Shown here one piece after another: positions 53,650 through 62,842 of a stretch of DNA of 64,000 nt. The stretch's first letter is position 1. Every line of letters begins with the position of its first letter. Location: NCBI RefSeq assembly GCF_014197535.1, contig NZ_JACIFV010000013.1:62001-126000 (forward strand), written 5' to 3'. The DNA is from Rhizobium aethiopicum (GTDB lineage: Bacteria > Pseudomonadota > Alphaproteobacteria > Rhizobiales > Rhizobiaceae). The notes beneath the pieces are model-generated. The model was not told the DNA's origin. It did no database searches and worked only from the letters and a program-made list of their open reading frames with translations. Both the position numbers and the translations under genes were made by a program.

Positions 53650-54282
53650 ATGACAAAAGATTGTCGCATTTCAGCTTGCAAGACGGCCATCGCATTCGTT
53701 GCCGGCGCATTTGCCCTTATTCTGACGGTCTCGGGCGCGGGCGCGCAGTCAACGACCATGTCGGGCATGAAGCTTTCCAACGACCAGCCGATCCAGATCG
53801 AAAGCGACAAGCTGGAGATCCATGACCAGGAGCACACCGCGCTCTTCACCGGCAACGTCAAGGTCGTCCAGGGCACGACGACGATGCAGTCCGGCAAGAT
53901 GACCGTCTATTACAAGGACAAGGCGGCGAAGCCGGGCGCCGGCGCGCCGGCTCAACCCGAAGCCAAACCGGAGCAGTCGGCCTCGCTGGCGTCGGGAAGT
54001 GCGGATATCGACAAGATCCTGGTGACGGACAAGGTCTACCTGGTCTCGGGCACGCAGACGGCGACTGCCGACGACGGCAATTTCGACATGGCCTCGCAGA
54101 CATTCATCCTGACCGCGGATCAGGGAAACAAGGTCATTTTGTCGGACGGTCCGAACGTCTTCACCGGCTGCAAGCTGACCGTTCATATGCAAACCGGCCA
54201 GGCGGAGCTTGAAAGCTGCGGCGGTCGTGTCCAGATTCAGCTCGATCCCAAATCGCAGCCGAACGCGCAGAAGCAGAACTGA
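53650..54282 (+). CDS. lptA: LPS transport protein LptA (OstA family)
   Basis: A 210-residue periplasmic protein. A signal peptide (about 1-37, with FVAGAFALILTVSGAGAQS) is followed by the OstA beta-roll: SNDQPIQIESDKLEIHDQE (43-61), FTGNVKVVQGTTTMQSGKM and VYLVSG. A Pro/Ala/Lys-rich insert (about 95-115) loops out. LptA bridges LptC and LptD across the periplasm. It starts 15 bases after lptC and ends before lptB. Confidence 0.93.
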   Translation: MTKDCRISACKTAIAFVAGAFALILTVSGAGAQSTTMSGMKLSNDQPIQIESDKLEIHDQEHTALFTGNVKVVQGTTTMQSGKMTVYYKDKAAKPGAGAPAQPEAKPEQSASLASGSADIDKILVTDKVYLVSGTQTATADDGNFDMASQTFILTADQGNKVILSDGPNVFTGCKLTVHMQTGQAELESCGGRVQIQLDPKSQPNAQKQN

Positions 54283-54319
54283 ACCGGCCTCCCACGTGAA
54301 ATTATCATCGCTATCCACC

Positions 54320-55096
54320 ATGTTCGGCAGGCCTGAGCCGCAAGCTGCGGGTGCCGCCGACAAGAGCCGCTATCAGGGAACGCTGATCGCCCGTGGTCTG
54401 ACCAAGACCTATGCGACGCGCCGTGTCGTCAACGGCGTCTCCCTGGTGGTGCGTCGCGGCGAAGCCGTCGGCCTGCTCGGTCCGAACGGCGCCGGCAAGA
54501 CGACCTGCTTTTACATGATCACCGGCCTGGTGCCGGTGGATGAAGGCACGATCGAGATCGATGGAAACGATGTCACGACCATGCCGATGTACCGCCGCTC
54601 GCGGCTCGGCGTCGGTTATCTGCCGCAGGAAGCCTCGATCTTTCGCGGACTGACGGTCGAAGAAAATATCCGTGCCGTCCTCGAAGTGCATGTGAAGGAC
54701 AAGGCCGAGCGTGAGCAGAAGCTGAACGAGCTGCTGGAGGAGTTTCATATCCAGAAGCTGCGCAAGAGTGCCGCCGTCGCCCTTTCCGGCGGCGAACGCC
54801 GCCGCCTCGAAATCGCACGAGCGCTTGCAACCGACCCGACCTTCATGCTGCTCGACGAGCCCTTCGCCGGTGTCGACCCGATTTCGGTCGCCGATATCCA
54901 GAACCTCGTCCACCATCTAACGGCGCGCGGCATCGGCGTTCTCATTACCGACCACAATGTGCGTGAGACGCTTGGCCTCATCGACCGCGCCTATATCATC
55001 CATGCCGGTGAAGTGTTGACCCACGGCCGGGCGAATGACATCGTCAACAATCCGGAAGTGCGCCGGCTCTATCTCGGCGATAATTTCAGCCTCTGA
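54320..55096 (+). CDS. lptB: LPS export ABC transporter ATPase LptB
   Basis: A 258-residue ABC ATPase driving LPS extraction from the inner membrane. Walker A GPNGAGKTT, signature LSGGERRR, Walker B FMLLDEPFAGVD and the switch His (ITDHNVRE) are intact. The ATG at 54320 is used; an in-frame GTG at 54296 would add eight residues, and neither has a clear ribosome site, suggesting coupling to lptA (stop 54282). rpoN follows, the classic lptB-rpoN junction. Confidence 0.97.
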   Translation: MFGRPEPQAAGAADKSRYQGTLIARGLTKTYATRRVVNGVSLVVRRGEAVGLLGPNGAGKTTCFYMITGLVPVDEGTIEIDGNDVTTMPMYRRSRLGVGYLPQEASIFRGLTVEENIRAVLEVHVKDKAEREQKLNELLEEFHIQKLRKSAAVALSGGERRRLEIARALATDPTFMLLDEPFAGVDPISVADIQNLVHHLTARGIGVLITDHNVRETLGLIDRAYIIHAGEVLTHGRANDIVNNPEVRRLYLGDNFSL

Positions 55097-55237
55097 TCCG
55101 GCGCTGATTCACCTTGCCGCGTAGTTCCGCTTGACCAAATGAGATAAAAAAGCAATTTTTGGGCCAACTCGGATTTCCGTGGCCTGAAGCGTGGATCGGG
55201 CGCGGTTTCCTGGAGTCGAGGGAGTTTCGCGTCCGTC

Positions 55238-56797
55238 ATGGCACTGTCCGCCAATCTATTTCTGCGCCAGAGCCAGTCCCTGGTCATGACGCCGCAACTG
55301 ATGCAATCCATCCAGTTGCTGCAGATGACCCATTTCGAGCTCAACCAGTTCATCGCTCAGGAAGTGGAGAAGAACCCGCTGCTCGAATTTCCGTCGAATG
55401 ACGGCGAGGCGGGCGACGAACGGGCGGCAGGCGAGGACGAGCAGTTCGGTCATTCGCCGGAGGACGCCGGCTCGGACGACGGCGCCGACAATCGCGCCGA
55501 GGCGCTGTCGAGCGACTGGTACGACAACGGCGGCAGCGAAAGCACCGGCCGGCTGAACGACGAGCTCGACGCCAATTACACCAATGTCTTTCCCGATGAC
55601 GGTGGCCCGCAGCGCCTCGATGCACCGGAACTCGTTGGACAGTGGAAATCGATGCCGGGCAGCGCCGACGGCGCCGATTACGATCTCGACGATTTTGTCG
55701 CCGGTCAGGTGTCGCTGCGCGATCATCTCGCGCAGCAGATCCCCTTCGTCCTGCCCGATATGAGCGACCGGCTGATCGCCCAGAATTTTATCGATCAGCT
55801 CGACGATGCCGGTTACATCCAGGTCGATCTCGTCGAGACCGGCGAGCGGCTCGGCACGAGTCTCCCGCAGGTCGAACACGTGCTCGCCGCCCTCCAGACG
55901 CTCGATCCGCCGGGTGTTTTCGCGCGCAGCCTCGCCGAATGCCTGGCGATCCAGCTCCGGCAGAAGGACCGTTACGACCCTGCCATGCAGGCGCTGGTCG
56001 AAAATCTCGAACTCCTGGCGCGGCGCGACTTCGCCACGCTGAAGCGGCTCTGCGGCGTTGACGAGGAAGATCTTCTCGACATGCTCGGCGAGATCCGCCA
56101 GCTCAACCCGAAGCCCGGCAGCGGTTTCGAGACCGGTGTTTCCGAGGCGATCATGCCCGATGTCGTCGTCAGGCCCTCCGCGGAGGGTGGCTGGCTGGTC
56201 GAGCTCAATCCGGATACGCTGCCGCGTGTGCTGGTTAATCAGTCCTATTTTTCCCGCGTGACCCGGAACGGCGAGGATCATGCCTTCCTGTCCGAGTGCC
56301 TGCAGAGCGCCAACTGGCTGACCCGCAGCCTCGACCAGCGGGCAAAGACCATCATGAAGGTGGCAAGCGAGATCGTTCGCCAGCAGGACGCCTTCCTGCT
56401 GCACGGTGTCGACCACTTGCGGCCGCTGAACCTGAAGACGGTGGCCGAGGCGATCAAGATGCATGAATCCACCGTCAGCCGCGTCACCTCGAACAAATAT
56501 ATGCTGACGCCGCGCGGCCTCTTCGAACTCAAATATTTCTTCACCGTGTCGATCGGCGCCGTCGAGGGCGGCGACAGCCATTCGGCCGAGGCAGTGCGTC
56601 ACAAGATCCGCGCGCTGATCATGCAGGAGAGCCCGGAGGCGGTGCTCTCCGATGACGATATCGTCGACATGCTGAAGAAGGGCGGCGTCGATCTCGCCCG
56701 CCGCACGGTCGCGAAATACCGGGAAGCGATGAACATCGCTTCCTCGGTCCAGCGCCGCCGCGAGAAGCGGGCGCTCGCCAAGGTGGCGGGCTTCTGA
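55238..56797 (+). CDS. rpoN: RNA polymerase sigma-54 factor RpoN
   Basis: A 519-residue sigma factor for nitrogen and other enhancer-dependent promoters. Region I is Gln/Leu-rich (LRQSQSLVMTPQLMQSIQL), region II is acidic (55-120), and region III ends with the RpoN box ARRTVAKYRE (487-496), which binds the -24 element. ATG at 55238, with a 141-base gap from lptB. Functional partners in this window are glnD, ptsN and the IHF gene. Confidence 0.98.
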   Translation: MALSANLFLRQSQSLVMTPQLMQSIQLLQMTHFELNQFIAQEVEKNPLLEFPSNDGEAGDERAAGEDEQFGHSPEDAGSDDGADNRAEALSSDWYDNGGSESTGRLNDELDANYTNVFPDDGGPQRLDAPELVGQWKSMPGSADGADYDLDDFVAGQVSLRDHLAQQIPFVLPDMSDRLIAQNFIDQLDDAGYIQVDLVETGERLGTSLPQVEHVLAALQTLDPPGVFARSLAECLAIQLRQKDRYDPAMQALVENLELLARRDFATLKRLCGVDEEDLLDMLGEIRQLNPKPGSGFETGVSEAIMPDVVVRPSAEGGWLVELNPDTLPRVLVNQSYFSRVTRNGEDHAFLSECLQSANWLTRSLDQRAKTIMKVASEIVRQQDAFLLHGVDHLRPLNLKTVAEAIKMHESTVSRVTSNKYMLTPRGLFELKYFFTVSIGAVEGGDSHSAEAVRHKIRALIMQESPEAVLSDDDIVDMLKKGGVDLARRTVAKYREAMNIASSVQRRREKRALAKVAGF

Positions 56798-56885
56798 TGC
56801 GGCAGCACGCTTCGATCTTGATCGAAGCATCCACTTCGCAAATTTGCCTATTTCTCCGGTGTCTTGAACGAATATCGATGTGCCT

Positions 56886-57830
56886 ATGACACCGCAAAGT
56901 CCGAATCTCGCCAGAGAACTTGTCCTGCTTTTGGTGCTGGCGACCCTCTGGGGTTCTTCCTACACCTTTATCAAAATCGGGGTCGAAACGATCCCGCCGG
57001 TGACCTTGATCGCGGTGCGCACATTGATCGCCGGCACCATTCTGCTGGCCGTGCTTCGCCATCGGCACGTCCGCCTGCCGCGCGATCGCGCGACATGGCG
57101 CCTGTTCGTCGTTCAGGCCTGCCTGAACAGCGTCTTTCCTTTCACGCTGATCGCCTGGGCGGAGCAGTCCGTCGATGCCGGGCTGGCGGTGATCCTGAAT
57201 TCGGCGACGCCGATTTTCACCTTCCTGCTGACCGTATCGATAACCCGCCATGAGCAGGCGACGGCGCGAAAGCTTTTCGGCGTCGTCTCCGGGCTTGCCG
57301 GCATCTGCCTCGTCATCGGCGTCGAAGCGCTCGGCGGTCTTGGCGAAAGCCTGATGGCGCAGCTCGCCATCATCCTGGCAACCATCTGTTACGCAGGGGC
57401 CGCGATTTTCAGCAAGAACTTTAGAGGCCTCGATCCTGCCGTGCCGGCGGCCGGTTCGCTGATCTCGGGCGCGGTCATTCTGATGCCTGTGAGCCTGCTC
57501 GTCGACCGGCCCTGGTGGCTCGATCCCTCGGCCGCATCGGTGCTGGCGCTGCTTGCCCTTTCTGCCTTTTCGACGGCGCTTGCCTTTACGATCTATTTCC
57601 GCCTCGTTCAGACGCTGGGTTCGGTCGGAACCACGTCGCAAGCCTATCTCCGTGTGCCGATCGGTGTGGCGATCGGTATCGTCTTTCTCGGCGAGAGGCT
57701 GAGCCCGACGGCGTGGATCGGACTGGTCTGCGTCATTCTCGGTGTCATCGCCATGACGATGCCGCGCGCAACGCAGGCACGAAGCGCGGGAGCTGATGAA
57801 GGGAAAGTCGCCGGAAGGCTCCTTCCGTAG
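56886..57830 (+). CDS. EamA/DMT-family transporter
   Basis: A 314-residue membrane protein with about ten segments in two EamA repeats (about 10-140 and 160-300). DMT permeases export small molecules such as amino acids or drugs, but the substrate cannot be told. The ATG at 56886 is used; an in-frame GTG at 56880 is also possible. It sits between rpoN and hpf, where many proteobacteria have hpf directly after rpoN, so it may be a later insertion. Confidence 0.9.
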   Translation: MTPQSPNLARELVLLLVLATLWGSSYTFIKIGVETIPPVTLIAVRTLIAGTILLAVLRHRHVRLPRDRATWRLFVVQACLNSVFPFTLIAWAEQSVDAGLAVILNSATPIFTFLLTVSITRHEQATARKLFGVVSGLAGICLVIGVEALGGLGESLMAQLAIILATICYAGAAIFSKNFRGLDPAVPAAGSLISGAVILMPVSLLVDRPWWLDPSAASVLALLALSAFSTALAFTIYFRLVQTLGSVGTTSQAYLRVPIGVAIGIVFLGERLSPTAWIGLVCVILGVIAMTMPRATQARSAGADEGKVAGRLLP

Positions 57831-57880
57831 GAGATTTGCTACACCTTCTGCGAGCACGCCCGGAGTTGATTCGGCGCCCT

Positions 57881-57909
57881 ATTGACTTTCCGGCAACCTC
57901 TGGCTAGAA
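57881..57909 (+). promoter_or_regulatory. Predicted promoter of hpf-ptsN
   Basis: ATTGAC (57881-57886), 17 bases, CTAGAA (57904-57909). This is close to CTTGAC-N17-CTATAT and lies about 175 bases before the hpf ATG. It would leave a long leader. Confidence 0.5.
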
Positions 57910-58082
57910 GCCCGCCGCAATCGTCGCCGTGAACGGCGTTTTGAAGTTATCCCCATCATCCCAAGGGCACCGAGGGCCTACAGGCCTACGCCGATCTTGC
58001 TTGAGATTGCGCGAAGTGCTTGGATGAACCCGAGGCTTGGCGTAAACTGATACCCGCAAACGACCATAAGAAGGGAAACTCC

Positions 58083-58658
58083 ATGAGTGTGCGTGTATCC
58101 GGGAAACATATGGAAATTGGTGAATCCTTCCGTCAAAAGATCGAGGACCAAATTGGAACGGCCATCACGAAATACTTCGATGGGGGGTATTCCGGCCAGG
58201 TGACCGTCGAAAAGGCGAGTTCTCGTTTCTCGGCAGACTGCAAGCTTCATCTCGACAGCGGGGTGGTGCTTCACGCCGCCGGCGAAGCCACGGATCCGCA
58301 GCTTGCTTTTGACGCCGCTTCCGAGCGCATCGAGAAACGCCTGCGCCGCTACAAGCGCAAGCTGAAGGACCATCATGCCGGAAACCACCTGAATGGTTTT
58401 GCAGAAGTCTCCTACACGGTCATGGACTCCGTTCCTGATCACGAGGATGAAATTCCCGACGATTTCGCCCCGGCAATCGTCGCTGAAAGCACGAAGCAGT
58501 TGAAGACCATGTCCGTCGCCACCGCCGTGATGGCGCTCGACATGACCGACGAGCCGCTTCTCCTGTTCCGCAGTCCCGGCAAGGAACATCTGAACATCGT
58601 TTATCGTCGGCACGACGGCAATATTGGCTGGATCGATTCGGCCAATATCAAAGGCTGA
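58083..58658 (+). CDS. hpf: Ribosome hibernation promoting factor, long form (HPF/RaiA)
   Basis: A 191-residue protein. The N-terminal S30AE domain (1-100) binds the 30S subunit. A linker and a C-terminal dimer domain (about 130-191), ending FRSPGKEHLNIVYRRHDGNIGWID in pieces, make it the long form that forms 100S ribosome dimers. ATG at 58083 follows GAAGGG. It is next to ptsN, the usual rpoN-hpf-ptsN cluster. Confidence 0.96.
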   Translation: MSVRVSGKHMEIGESFRQKIEDQIGTAITKYFDGGYSGQVTVEKASSRFSADCKLHLDSGVVLHAAGEATDPQLAFDAASERIEKRLRRYKRKLKDHHAGNHLNGFAEVSYTVMDSVPDHEDEIPDDFAPAIVAESTKQLKTMSVATAVMALDMTDEPLLLFRSPGKEHLNIVYRRHDGNIGWIDSANIKG

Positions 58659-58731
58659 GATCAGGGTGGTGAGCGGCGGTATCGCCGCCGCTCCTCGCAT
58701 CAACTGATCCCGGCGACAGAAGGAAAAAGAA

Positions 58732-59196
58732 ATGGCATTGGCAGATTTGCTCCATCAGGATGCGATCATTCCCGCCCTCAGAGTAAATTCCAAGAAACAG
58801 TTGCTTCAGGAATTGGCGGCAAGAGCCGCGAGGATCACCGGGCTCTCCGAACGGGAGATCTTCGACGTCATCCTGCAGCGCGAACGCCTGGGCTCGACCG
58901 GTGTCGGCAACGGTATCGCCATTCCTCACGGCAAGCTGGTGAACATTCATTCCATCGTCGGCATCTTCGCCCGGCTGGAGCAGCCTGTCGATTTCGAAGC
59001 GCTGGACGACCAGCCTGTCGACCTCGTCTTCCTGCTGCTTGCGCCGGAGGGCGCCGGCGCCGATCATCTCAAAGCCCTGTCGCGCATTGCCCGCGTCCTG
59101 CGCGATCAAGACCTGGTTGCAAAGCTGCGGGCCACCGATTCCGCCTCGGCGATCTACGCCTTCCTCAACGAGGAGCAGACGTCGAACGCTGCTTGA
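58732..59196 (+). CDS. ptsN: PTS-Ntr EIIA component PtsN
   Basis: A 154-residue EIIA(Ntr) phosphocarrier of the nitrogen PTS, which controls potassium and nitrogen responses in rhizobia. The phosphorylated His is His66 in GIAIPHGKL. ATG at 58732, 73 bases after hpf. A very strong terminator follows. It links with GlnD and RpoN in nitrogen control. Confidence 0.97.
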   Translation: MALADLLHQDAIIPALRVNSKKQLLQELAARAARITGLSEREIFDVILQRERLGSTGVGNGIAIPHGKLVNIHSIVGIFARLEQPVDFEALDDQPVDLVFLLLAPEGAGADHLKALSRIARVLRDQDLVAKLRATDSASAIYAFLNEEQTSNAA

Positions 59197-59215
59197 GCTG
59201 CATAATCCCTAAATG

Positions 59216-59252
59216 AAAAAAGGCGCCTGATTTCGCAGGCGCCTTTTTTCTT
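59216..59252. terminator. Bidirectional rho-independent terminator
   Basis: A 14-bp perfect stem (AAAAAAGGCGCCTG, 59216-59229, and CAGGCGCCTTTTTT, 59236-59249) with a 6-base loop. The A and T runs on both sides let it end ptsN (plus) and the chemoreceptor gene (minus), which converge here. Confidence 0.95.
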
Positions 59253-59268
59253 ATGCAGGGCTGAACGG

Positions 59269-61623
59269 TCAGAACTCTTCCCAATTATCCCGAGCCACCG
59301 CAGCCGAGCCATGCGATTGAGGCGTGGTGCGGCGGGTCGCCGGGGCGTGGCGGATCGCGGGAGCGGCCGCGAAATGCGAGGGGTCTGCAGCCGGCGCACG
59401 CATCTGCCTTGCCACGGAGGCGAGCGCCGTCGCGTTGGCGGAGCCGGAGACGCTGAAGCGCGTGGCGAGCGCCTTCAGCGTCTGCGCCTCGTCGTTGAGC
59501 GCCACGCTGGCGGCGGTCGCTTCCTCCACCATCGCCGCATTCTGCTGCGTCACCTGATCCATCTGGTTCATGGCCTGGTTGATTTCCTTCAGCCCGACCG
59601 CCTGTTCGCTCGCCGATGCCGAGATCTGCCGGATGAGGCTGTTGATGCCCATCACCTGTTCGGCGATCTTGTGCAGCGTCCCGCCGGCGCGACCGACGAG
59701 ATCGACGCCTTCCTTGACCTGGACAGCCGATGTGTTGATCAGCGTCTTGATCTCCTTGGCGGCATTGGCCGAACGCTGCGCGAGTTCACGCACTTCCTGG
59801 GCGACGACGGCAAAACCCTTACCGGCTTCGCCGGCGCGGGCCGCTTCGACGCCGGCGTTCAGCGCCAGCAGGTTCGTCTGGAAGGCGATTTCGTCGATGA
59901 CGCCGATGATCCGCGACACCTCCGTCGAAGACTGCTCGATCCCATGCATGGAGGCGATGGCTTTCTGCACCACTTCGCCTGATTTCTCGGCATCCTGGCA
60001 GGCGAGGTTGACGTTGTCGGCAGCCGTGCGGGCATTCTCGGCACTGGAATCGACCTGGGCGGTAAGCTCATTGAGCGCTGCCGCCGTCTCTTCCAGGCTT
60101 GCCGCCTGCTGCTCGGTGCGTTTGGCGAGGTCGGACGCGCTGTTGCTGATCTCGCCGGTGCCGGCGCCGATATTGACGACACTGAGATTCATCGTGTTGA
60201 TGGTCTCTTCGAGGCTCGCAAGCGCGGCGTTGAAGTCCTGCTTCAGTTTGCCGTATTCGCCCGGGAATTCCTCGGTGATGCGGTGACCCAGATTGCCCTG
60301 GGACAGTTCAGAAAGGCCGGCCCCGACGATCGAGACGATATGGCGCTGCAGCGACACCGATTGCAGCCGTTCCGATTCCGAACGGCTGCGCTCGGTCTCG
60401 GCGGCCTGCCGCTGGTGGGTGGCCTCGTCTTCGAGGCGCCTGGAGTCGGCGAGTTTGAAGCGGAAGCCCTCGAGCGCCTTGGCGACCGAACCGACCTCGT
60501 CGGTACGGTCCTGGGCAGCGATGGGTTCGGCATATTCGCCGTCGCTGAGCGTTTTGACGCTGGCGACAAGGCTGCCGAGCGGCCGCTGTACGAGCGAGCG
60601 GACGGCGAAATAGAGCGCGAGCATCACCGCACCGAGCACGATCAGGCCGGTGGCGATCATCATGTAGGTCTGGTCCTGCACCGGCGCGTTGATCGCGGTG
60701 TGCGGGACGTCGACAAGCACGACCCAGGTGGCGTTGACGCCGGGGACTTCGAACGGATAGACGACGCGGTCAAAGGGATCGAGGCCGTCATAGGCGAGGT
60801 TGCGGACGAGGCCGGGCTGCTTGGTCGACAGCGCCGCCTTGACGACGTCGGCGCCTTCGCCGTCATATTGTTTGGTCATCAGGTCGGGGATCGGCGCGAC
60901 GATCCAGTTGCCCGCCTGGGACAGCAGCGTCACGCGCCCCGAGCCGAAGGGGTGCAGCGCCTGCAGCTTGTCGGTCAGCGACTTCAGCGAGATGTCGACA
61001 CCGCCGACACCGATCATCTTGCCGCCCGATATGACGGGATAGGCAATTGATGTCAGCAGCGTCGGTACATCTGTTCCCTGGGCGAGGTAGGGGGTCGTGA
61101 TCGCGCCCTTGCCGCTGTCGGCAGCAAGCTTCCACCATTCGGCGGTATAATCATTGTCGAAGGTGGAGTATTGAATGCCGCCGTCCTTGGTCTTCGACCA
61201 ATAGGGCGTGAAGGCGCCGTTCTTGTTCGTGCCTTCGTCGTTATTGTTGGCGATCTCGGTGGTCTTGCCGTCGAGCGCGCCGAGCTGCTCGCAGAACCAG
61301 CTGCCGAAGGCGAAAGCATTCTGTTCGAGATTGGCCTTCAGCACGTTGATCATGCCCTTGCGATCGAGCGACTTGCCGTCATGGGCGCGGCCGAGGACGC
61401 CCATCATGCTGCGCGCAGCACTGGCGAGCTCGCCGACATTGGCGGCGATTTCATTGGCGATCGATTTCGCCTCGAGGTTGGCCTGATCCATCGTCAGCGT
61501 CTGGACGCGATCCCGGGTCTGGCCGATGAGGAAGAAATTCGAAACGATGAGAACAAGCGCGATGGCGATGCCGGTGATGACGATAAGCTTCGCCGCAAGC
61601 GATTTCATGCGAAAGATGAACAT
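59269..61623 (-). CDS. Methyl-accepting chemotaxis protein with dCACHE sensor
   Basis: A 784-residue transmembrane chemoreceptor. The first membrane segment is about 10-35 (AAKLIVITGIAIALVLIVSN), a large periplasmic double-Cache-like sensor fills 40-310, a second segment about 318-345 leads into HAMP, then the long coiled signalling domain with the hairpin tip IDEIAFQTNLLALNAGVEAA. It ends DNWEEF, a CheR-tethering type pentapeptide. ATG at 61621-61623, with GAGGACC upstream; an in-frame start at 61743 is rejected. Its ligand is unknown. Confidence 0.94.
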   Translation of the reverse strand: MFIFRMKSLAAKLIVITGIAIALVLIVSNFFLIGQTRDRVQTLTMDQANLEAKSIANEIAANVGELASAARSMMGVLGRAHDGKSLDRKGMINVLKANLEQNAFAFGSWFCEQLGALDGKTTEIANNNDEGTNKNGAFTPYWSKTKDGGIQYSTFDNDYTAEWWKLAADSGKGAITTPYLAQGTDVPTLLTSIAYPVISGGKMIGVGGVDISLKSLTDKLQALHPFGSGRVTLLSQAGNWIVAPIPDLMTKQYDGEGADVVKAALSTKQPGLVRNLAYDGLDPFDRVVYPFEVPGVNATWVVLVDVPHTAINAPVQDQTYMMIATGLIVLGAVMLALYFAVRSLVQRPLGSLVASVKTLSDGEYAEPIAAQDRTDEVGSVAKALEGFRFKLADSRRLEDEATHQRQAAETERSRSESERLQSVSLQRHIVSIVGAGLSELSQGNLGHRITEEFPGEYGKLKQDFNAALASLEETINTMNLSVVNIGAGTGEISNSASDLAKRTEQQAASLEETAAALNELTAQVDSSAENARTAADNVNLACQDAEKSGEVVQKAIASMHGIEQSSTEVSRIIGVIDEIAFQTNLLALNAGVEAARAGEAGKGFAVVAQEVRELAQRSANAAKEIKTLINTSAVQVKEGVDLVGRAGGTLHKIAEQVMGINSLIRQISASASEQAVGLKEINQAMNQMDQVTQQNAAMVEEATAASVALNDEAQTLKALATRFSVSGSANATALASVARQMRAPAADPSHFAAAPAIRHAPATRRTTPQSHGSAAVARDNWEEF

Positions 61624-61864
61624 GGGGTCCTCGGGCAAGGATGCGCCGAAGGGGCATTCTTCGGCACAGGAGCGAAGGCATGGCTCCCTCATGGAGCAGC
61701 CGCATGAGCCGCGGATCCGCAAGCGCGAAGACCCGTCGATCACCGGGAAGATCGCCGGAGACCTGTTAAATTTGAATGAAATTTTAGCGGCTTATATGAG
61801 GAACGCCGCGGAAATCCCCTTAAAATCGAAGGGAGGTCCGACCGCCTTTCGCAAGCAGGCCAGC

Positions 61865-62764
61865 CTATAGTCTGTCTGCGACTTCCTCGCTCAATGGAAT
61901 CGACGGTTGCGCGCCTGATTTGAGGCATGCGAGTGAACCGGCGACCGCAGCGCGGCGCAGCGCCGTCGGAAAATCCGCGCCGTCGTCGAGGCTGGCGGCG
62001 AAATAGCCGCAGAAGGTGTCTCCCGCTCCGACCGTGTCGACAGGATCGATCGCCAACCCTTGCGCCCGTGAAATGACTCCGTCCCGGATGGCGATGACGC
62101 CGTCACCGCCGAGCGTCACGATCAGCGTCTGGCCGGTTTCCTGATGCAGGCGGACAAGCGCTGCCTCGCGCGCTTGTGCGTCCATGCCGTCCTGTCCGGC
62201 AAGCCGCTCGAACTCCGTCTCATTGGCAATGACGATATCGGCCAGGCGACCGAGACGCGGTGCATCGGGGATCAAGGGGGCGAGATTGAGGATGCTGGTG
62301 ATGCCCTTGGCGCGCGCGGCCGAGAGCGCGCGTTCGACGGCCGCGACGGGCACCTCGAGCTGCAACATCAGCATGTCACCTTCGTTCATACGGCCGACTG
62401 CGATTTCCGCATCCGCAGGCGTGACCAGGCCGTTGGCGCCCGGAACGACGGCGATCATGTTCTCGCCGTCGCCGCCGACCAGGATCAGCGCCGTGCCTGT
62501 GGGACCGTCGACATGCTTGACAAGGGAGAGGTCGGTTCCGGCTTCATCGAGCAGGGCGAGCGCATCGGCGGCGAAGCCGTCCTTGCCGACGGCGCCGGCC
62601 ATATGCACATAGCGGCCGGCGCGGCGGGCCGCGAGCGCCTGGTTGGCGCCCTTGCCGCCGGCGGCCGTGGCAAAACCGTTGCCGGCCACCGTCTCGCCGG
62701 GTTTCGGCAGTCGTTCGGTCGTGGCGATGAGATCCATGTTGATGGATCCGAAAACTGTGATCAT
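61865..62764 (-). CDS. rbsK: Ribokinase (PfkB family)
   Basis: A 299-residue sugar kinase. The N-terminal GSINMDLIATTERLPKPGE (6-24) and GGKGANQALAA (37-47) match ribokinase, and the C-terminal DTVGAGDTFCGYF (about 248-260) holds the anion hole with the catalytic Asp. It phosphorylates ribose (or a related sugar) at C5. There is no ribose transporter nearby, so it may act in nucleoside salvage with the nucleoside hydrolase. ATG at 62762-62764. Confidence 0.9.
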   Translation of the reverse strand: MITVFGSINMDLIATTERLPKPGETVAGNGFATAAGGKGANQALAARRAGRYVHMAGAVGKDGFAADALALLDEAGTDLSLVKHVDGPTGTALILVGGDGENMIAVVPGANGLVTPADAEIAVGRMNEGDMLMLQLEVPVAAVERALSAARAKGITSILNLAPLIPDAPRLGRLADIVIANETEFERLAGQDGMDAQAREAALVRLHQETGQTLIVTLGGDGVIAIRDGVISRAQGLAIDPVDTVGAGDTFCGYFAASLDDGADFPTALRRAAVAGSLACLKSGAQPSIPLSEEVADRL

Positions 62765-62842
62765 CAGGCTGCACCGTCTTTTGGAGCATCGAATGACATC
62801 ATGCTCCTGCTATTTCATGGGGCGAGACACTGCCCGAAGCGG

